Shown one piece after another: positions 5,005-8,268 of a stretch of DNA of 8,268 nt. The notes under the pieces were generated by a model. The model was given only the letters and a program-made list of their open reading frames with translations. It was not told where the DNA came from and searched no databases. A program made the translations under genes and the position numbers. How positions within the stretch are numbered: position 1 is the first letter of the stretch; the number at the start of each line of letters is the position of its first letter. Origin of the DNA: Verrucomicrobiota bacterium (GTDB taxonomy: Bacteria > Verrucomicrobiota > Verrucomicrobiia > Chthoniobacterales > UBA10450); the NCBI GenBank assembly GCA_003217965.1, contig QHNB01000134.1:1-8268 (forward strand). Reading direction: 5' to 3'.

Positions 5005-6696
5005 ATGAGCGACGAGCGGGAGTTAGGGAAACACGAGGACGATCTCGATTTAGTCGATCGCATCGATCTCTTGATTGCGTCATTACCTGCGAGTGACCCC
5101 ATCCGGCGTGAGCTGCTTGATCTGCGTCTGGAAATTTCGCAGCGCGAGGAAACCTTTGTCGAAGCACGGCAAACCATTGAGAAGCTCGAGGAGGTTATTA
5201 AGAAAGTGACATCCCCGGCGAATCGTATTGGAACTTTTCTTGGCGCTGTCAGTAAAGAGACCGCGCATATCGTAGTTGGCGGGGCAGATTATTATTGCAA
5301 CGTTGATCCGCGGATTCCGATGGGGAAGTTGAAAAAGGGAACGCGCGTCCTGGTCAACGAGGCCTTCGTCATCGTGGGCGATCTCGGTTTCGAGACGGCG
5401 GGACCAGTCACCAAGATTACCGAGGTGATCGGAAGCGATCGATTACGAGTGGGGAATGAACACGGGACGCAATCGCTCGTGCTGCAGCGTTCGTCAGATC
5501 TGGCCAAAACCGCTTTAAAACAGGGCGATGAAGTGCGGGTCGATTCGAATTATCGGATGGCGCTCGAGATGATGGCTGCGCCCGGTTCCCATGAGCATTA
5601 TCTCGACGCTGTGCCGGTCTTGCCTTGGAACAAAGTGGGCGGGCAGGAGGAAGCGATCCAGGCGATCAAAGACGCGATTGAATTGCCTCTGTTGCACCCG
5701 GAGTTGTTCGCGAAATTTCAACATGCCACACCCAAAGGATTCTTGCTCTACGGCCCGCCGGGCTGTGGCAAAACGCTGATCGGAAAAGCCACCGCTTACA
5801 ATTTAACGCGTCAGCTGGCTGAGAAATCGGGGGGCGATGTGCGCGAATATTTCATGCACGTCAAGGGGCCGGAAATTCTCAACATGTGGGTGGGGGAATC
5901 TGAGCGAATGGTCCGCGAAATTTTCGCGACTGCGCGGGAGAAACGTCGTGAAGGTTTCATGCCATTCCTATTTATCGACGAAGCCGAAAGTATCCTCGGC
6001 ACCCGCCGCGCCTCGCGCTACTCGAGTATCTTATCGACGCTCGTTCCGATGTTTTGCGCGGAGATGGACGGGATCGATTCCCTCAATGATGTCGTGATCA
6101 TTCTTGCGTCGAATCGAGCCGATTTGATTGATCCGGCAATCCTGCGACCCGGGCGCATTGATCGAAAAATCAAGGTGAGTCGGCCGAACAAAGAAGCGAC
6201 GCGGCAAATTTACCGTATTTATCTGACCAACGAGTTGCCGTATGACGGTGCGTTGGCGAAAGAAGCAGAGAACATCGACGCTGCAATCGAGAAATTAATC
6301 GAGCGCTTTGTTAGCTGGCAATTCCTTCGGCGCGATGAAAATAAATTCTTGGAAGTGACACTTCGCAGCGGACGGAAGGAGATGCTCTATCGGGCGGATC
6401 TGCTCAGCGGCGCTATTATCGCCTCAGTGGTGGAACGGGCGAAAGCGCTTGCAATCAAGCGGGCGATCGCCAATGCCGGCAGGCAGGATTCGTTCGAGTT
6501 GGCCGAAGGAATCACCGAGCAAGATTTGCAAGCATCTTTCAATGCTGAGTACGTCGAGAACGATATTTTCCCGCCAAGCGATATTACTGAAGACTGGCTC
6601 AAGCTGGTCGATTACGATTCCGATAACGTCGTCAAGATCGCACCGTTTCGTCCGCTGAATGGAGATCGCCCCTCCCCAATCGGTGGCGTGATTTGA
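5005..6696 (+). CDS. arc: ARC/Mpa-type proteasome-associated AAA+ ATPase
   Basis: Family members form hexameric rings that unfold substrates, typically pupylated proteins, and feed them to a 20S proteasome in the cytoplasm. Complete at 563 residues (Mpa is about 600). An acidic N-terminus is followed by a coiled coil at about 38-68. The OB region follows (about 75-195; N-R-I-G-T-F-L-G-A-V begins it). The AAA module runs from about 205: Walker A GPPGCGKT at 250-257, pore loop N-M-W-V-G-E at 293-298 with Trp295 as the aromatic, Walker B FLFIDEAE at 321-328, sensor N370 and Arg fingers in R-P-G-R at 381-384. The segment F-L-E-V-T-L-R-S-G-R-K-E-M-L-Y followed by S-G-A-I-I-A-S-V-V-E-R-A-K-A-L-A-I-K is diagnostic of ARC against other AAA proteins. 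The C-terminus is P-I-G-G-V-I, without the Gln-Tyr-Leu used by Mpa to dock on the 20S core. No pup, dop, pafA or prc gene adjoins it. The start at 5005 suits the promoter at 4956-4984. Confidence 0.93.
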   Translation: MSDERELGKHEDDLDLVDRIDLLIASLPASDPIRRELLDLRLEISQREETFVEARQTIEKLEEVIKKVTSPANRIGTFLGAVSKETAHIVVGGADYYCNVDPRIPMGKLKKGTRVLVNEAFVIVGDLGFETAGPVTKITEVIGSDRLRVGNEHGTQSLVLQRSSDLAKTALKQGDEVRVDSNYRMALEMMAAPGSHEHYLDAVPVLPWNKVGGQEEAIQAIKDAIELPLLHPELFAKFQHATPKGFLLYGPPGCGKTLIGKATAYNLTRQLAEKSGGDVREYFMHVKGPEILNMWVGESERMVREIFATAREKRREGFMPFLFIDEAESILGTRRASRYSSILSTLVPMFCAEMDGIDSLNDVVIILASNRADLIDPAILRPGRIDRKIKVSRPNKEATRQIYRIYLTNELPYDGALAKEAENIDAAIEKLIERFVSWQFLRRDENKFLEVTLRSGRKEMLYRADLLSGAIIASVVERAKALAIKRAIANAGRQDSFELAEGITEQDLQASFNAEYVENDIFPPSDITEDWLKLVDYDSDNVVKIAPFRPLNGDRPSPIGGVI

Positions 6697-6707
6697 TCTT
6701 TTACGGT

Positions 6708-6731
6708 GCGCGATGACGGCTAGCATCGCGC
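6708..6731 (+). promoter_or_regulatory. Perfect stem-loop between arc and the DUF885 gene
   Basis: GCGCGATG (6708-6715) and CATCGCGC (6724-6731) are perfect 8-bp arms around the loop ACGGCTAG. The stem starts 11 bases after the arc stop codon and ends one base before the GTG start of the next gene. No T-run follows, so it is not a classical terminator. It could be an mRNA hairpin that limits ribosome access, a processing site, or a DNA operator; the sequence does not decide between these. Confidence 0.5.
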
Positions 6732-6732
6732 T

Positions 6733-8268
6733 GTGAAATCGCTCGCGCGCATTTTTCTGATGGCGATCCTGCTTGACTGCGCTCGTGCGCAAACACCAAT
6801 GCAACGGCCTCCGGATGTTTCAAACAAGGCTCTGATCACAAAGCAAGCGCCGGCCATGATGAAACAAACGAGCGTAACTGCGACCACCTTGCGAAAACTC
6901 GCCGACGACTACTACGCATGGCGGAATGAGAATTACCCCGTTCGCAGCAGCGAAGCAGGCCTGCACACTTGGGACAACAGGCTAACCGACTATTCGGCCG
7001 GAAAGATAGCCGAACGTGCCGCACACGTTCGGCGGTTGCTTGATCAGGTCCGGGCGATGAAAGCCGAGAGCTGGCCCAAAGACGGTCGCATCGATTGGAT
7101 TCTATTTCGTTCGCAACTGGAGGAGGTCGAATTCGGCGATCGTGTCTTGCAATTCGAATCGACCAATCCGCTCGTTTACGTGGGGGAATGCAGCAACGGC
7201 ATCTTTTCTCTACGGAAGAAAGAATACGACACCGCGCACAATCGCGCTCTTTCGGCGACGGCGCGCATGAAAGCGATGCCCGCCATGATCAGCCAAGGCG
7301 AACAGAATTTGCACAAGCCGGTGAAGCTTTACGCGCAGCTGGCGATTCAATCAGCACGCTCAATTGATCCGCTCTTCAGGGAAAGTATGAGCTCCTTGGT
7401 AAAGGATTTGTCGGATTCCGAACGCAACGATTTCGAAAAGGCTCGTGACGCAGCGCTCGGTGCAATCCATCGCTTTGCCGATAACCTGGAAACGCGTTTG
7501 CCGCAGATGATCGATTTCGCCCCGATGGGCGAGACCAATTACAATTATTATCTCAAGCACGTTTTACTTCTCCCGCTTGACGCAGTGCAGGTGGAAATGC
7601 TCGGGCGCGCAGAACTGGCCCGTTACCGCGCCTTGGAGGCGCTGTTGGCCGATCCCTCAATGGCCGATCCAAATCCGGCACGAAGCAAAAACATTCCGCC
7701 GGACCAGAATTCGTTCCTCAAGGCTTATGAAAGCCGGGAACAGGAGATGATCAATTTTTTGAAATCGCGACAGCTCATTACGCTACCCGATTATCTCGGC
7801 CCGTTCCAGATTCGGCAGCTCCCAGAAGCATTCAAGCCGACCAGCCCCGGTGGTTTCATGAATCCGCCTGGCGTTTACGATAAAGATCCAGCAGGATTTT
7901 ATTTCATTCCCACTTACAACCCGGAGTCGAAGAACTTTTATATCCGTGCTGCGATCGAAGACCCGAGACCGATTCTGGGTCACGAAGGAATTCCCGGACA
8001 TTTCTTGCAACTCTCAATTGCAAATCATTTGCCCGATGAGATTCGCCGCCAGAATCAGAATGGCGTCTTCGTGGAAGGCTGGGCCCTTTACGACGAGGAG
8101 ATGCTAATGCGAACTGGCTTGTACCCGGAAGGATCGGCCGCCCAAGGGCAAATCTTACGGCTCTCGCGCTACCGCGCGGCACGTATTGGCGTGGACGTGA
8201 ACCTACAGACAGGCCGGTGGAACTTCGAGCAGGCGGTGAAATATTTTATGGAAGCGGGCGGCCTCGAT
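6733..8268 (+). CDS. DUF885 metallopeptidase-like exported protein (3' truncated by window)
   Basis: An open frame of 512 codons from GTG 6733 to the window edge with no stop; family members are usually around 560-600 residues, so most of it is here. The GTG gives a good signal peptide (VKSLARIFLMAILLDCARA, cleavage before Gln20), so the protein should be periplasmic or exported. The later ATG at 6760 would lose the basic n-region. The DUF885 hallmarks are H-E-G-I-P-G-H at 417-423, a variant zinc site with His417, Glu418 and His423, and V-E-G-W-A-L-Y-D-E-E at 447-456 with Glu448 as the probable third ligand. The R-A-A-R-I-G-V-D segment follows. The family is presumed to contain zinc-dependent peptidases; the substrate is unknown. 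It starts 36 bp after arc on the same strand and may share its transcript, but its export argues against direct work with the cytoplasmic ATPase. No Shine-Dalgarno is seen, and a stem-loop abuts the start. Confidence 0.85.
   Translation, partial: MKSLARIFLMAILLDCARAQTPMQRPPDVSNKALITKQAPAMMKQTSVTATTLRKLADDYYAWRNENYPVRSSEAGLHTWDNRLTDYSAGKIAERAAHVRRLLDQVRAMKAESWPKDGRIDWILFRSQLEEVEFGDRVLQFESTNPLVYVGECSNGIFSLRKKEYDTAHNRALSATARMKAMPAMISQGEQNLHKPVKLYAQLAIQSARSIDPLFRESMSSLVKDLSDSERNDFEKARDAALGAIHRFADNLETRLPQMIDFAPMGETNYNYYLKHVLLLPLDAVQVEMLGRAELARYRALEALLADPSMADPNPARSKNIPPDQNSFLKAYESREQEMINFLKSRQLITLPDYLGPFQIRQLPEAFKPTSPGGFMNPPGVYDKDPAGFYFIPTYNPESKNFYIRAAIEDPRPILGHEGIPGHFLQLSIANHLPDEIRRQNQNGVFVEGWALYDEEMLMRTGLYPEGSAAQGQILRLSRYRAARIGVDVNLQTGRWNFEQAVKYFMEAGGLD

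Noticed and set aside
1..8268. CRISPR arrays, rRNA genes, insertion sequences, toxin-antitoxin or defence modules
   Set aside because: I looked for evenly spaced direct repeats, transposase motifs and the usual small gene pairs and found none; the only tandem array is the coding Pro-Thr repeat.

Overview
This 8.3 kb window is bacterial chromosomal DNA of moderate GC content. It carries seven protein-coding loci, one tRNA gene and several short intergenic repeats. The mix suggests a soil or freshwater member of the Verrucomicrobiota, with Acidobacteriota-like lineages as the alternative. The reasons are a proteasomal ATPase outside a recognisably actinobacterial context, many small exported proteins, a Pro-Thr repeat protein, weak or absent Shine-Dalgarno sequences and dispersed palindromic repeats. 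This placement is an inference; there is no rRNA or marker phylogeny here.

Layout. Positions 1-387 hold no gene but three repeat-like elements. On the minus strand, a frameshifted exported two-domain protein (1994 to 1118) is followed after 37 bp by a GIN-domain lipoprotein (1080 to 388), probably one transcript. Divergently, 89 bp away, the plus strand encodes a second exported protein (2084-2656). Its C-terminal domain is a clear paralogue of the C-terminal domain of the frameshifted gene. It converges, with a 7 bp gap, on a minus-strand transglutaminase-like gene (3290 to 2664). Next, on the minus strand, comes an exported FN3 plus Pro-Thr-repeat protein (to 3513) whose start is unclear, and then tRNA-Asp(GUC).

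The most informative part is the right half. A complete 563-residue ARC/Mpa-type proteasomal AAA+ ATPase (5005-6696) has a good promoter only about 20 bp upstream. It is followed, after a perfect 8-bp stem-loop, by a signal-peptide-bearing DUF885 metallopeptidase-like gene (6733 to beyond the window end). The ATPase has the coiled coil, OB region, Walker motifs and C-terminal AAA region of the family but ends in Gly-Val-Ile rather than the Gln-Tyr-Leu of Mpa. No pup, dop, pafA or prcBA gene is visible in this window. The ATPase therefore sits outside the usual compact proteasome operon, as far as can be seen here.

Two places look like single-base frameshifts: within the exported protein near 1552-1554, and possibly at the beginning of the FN3/Pro-Thr gene near 4560-4572. 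Both could be real decay or draft-assembly errors.
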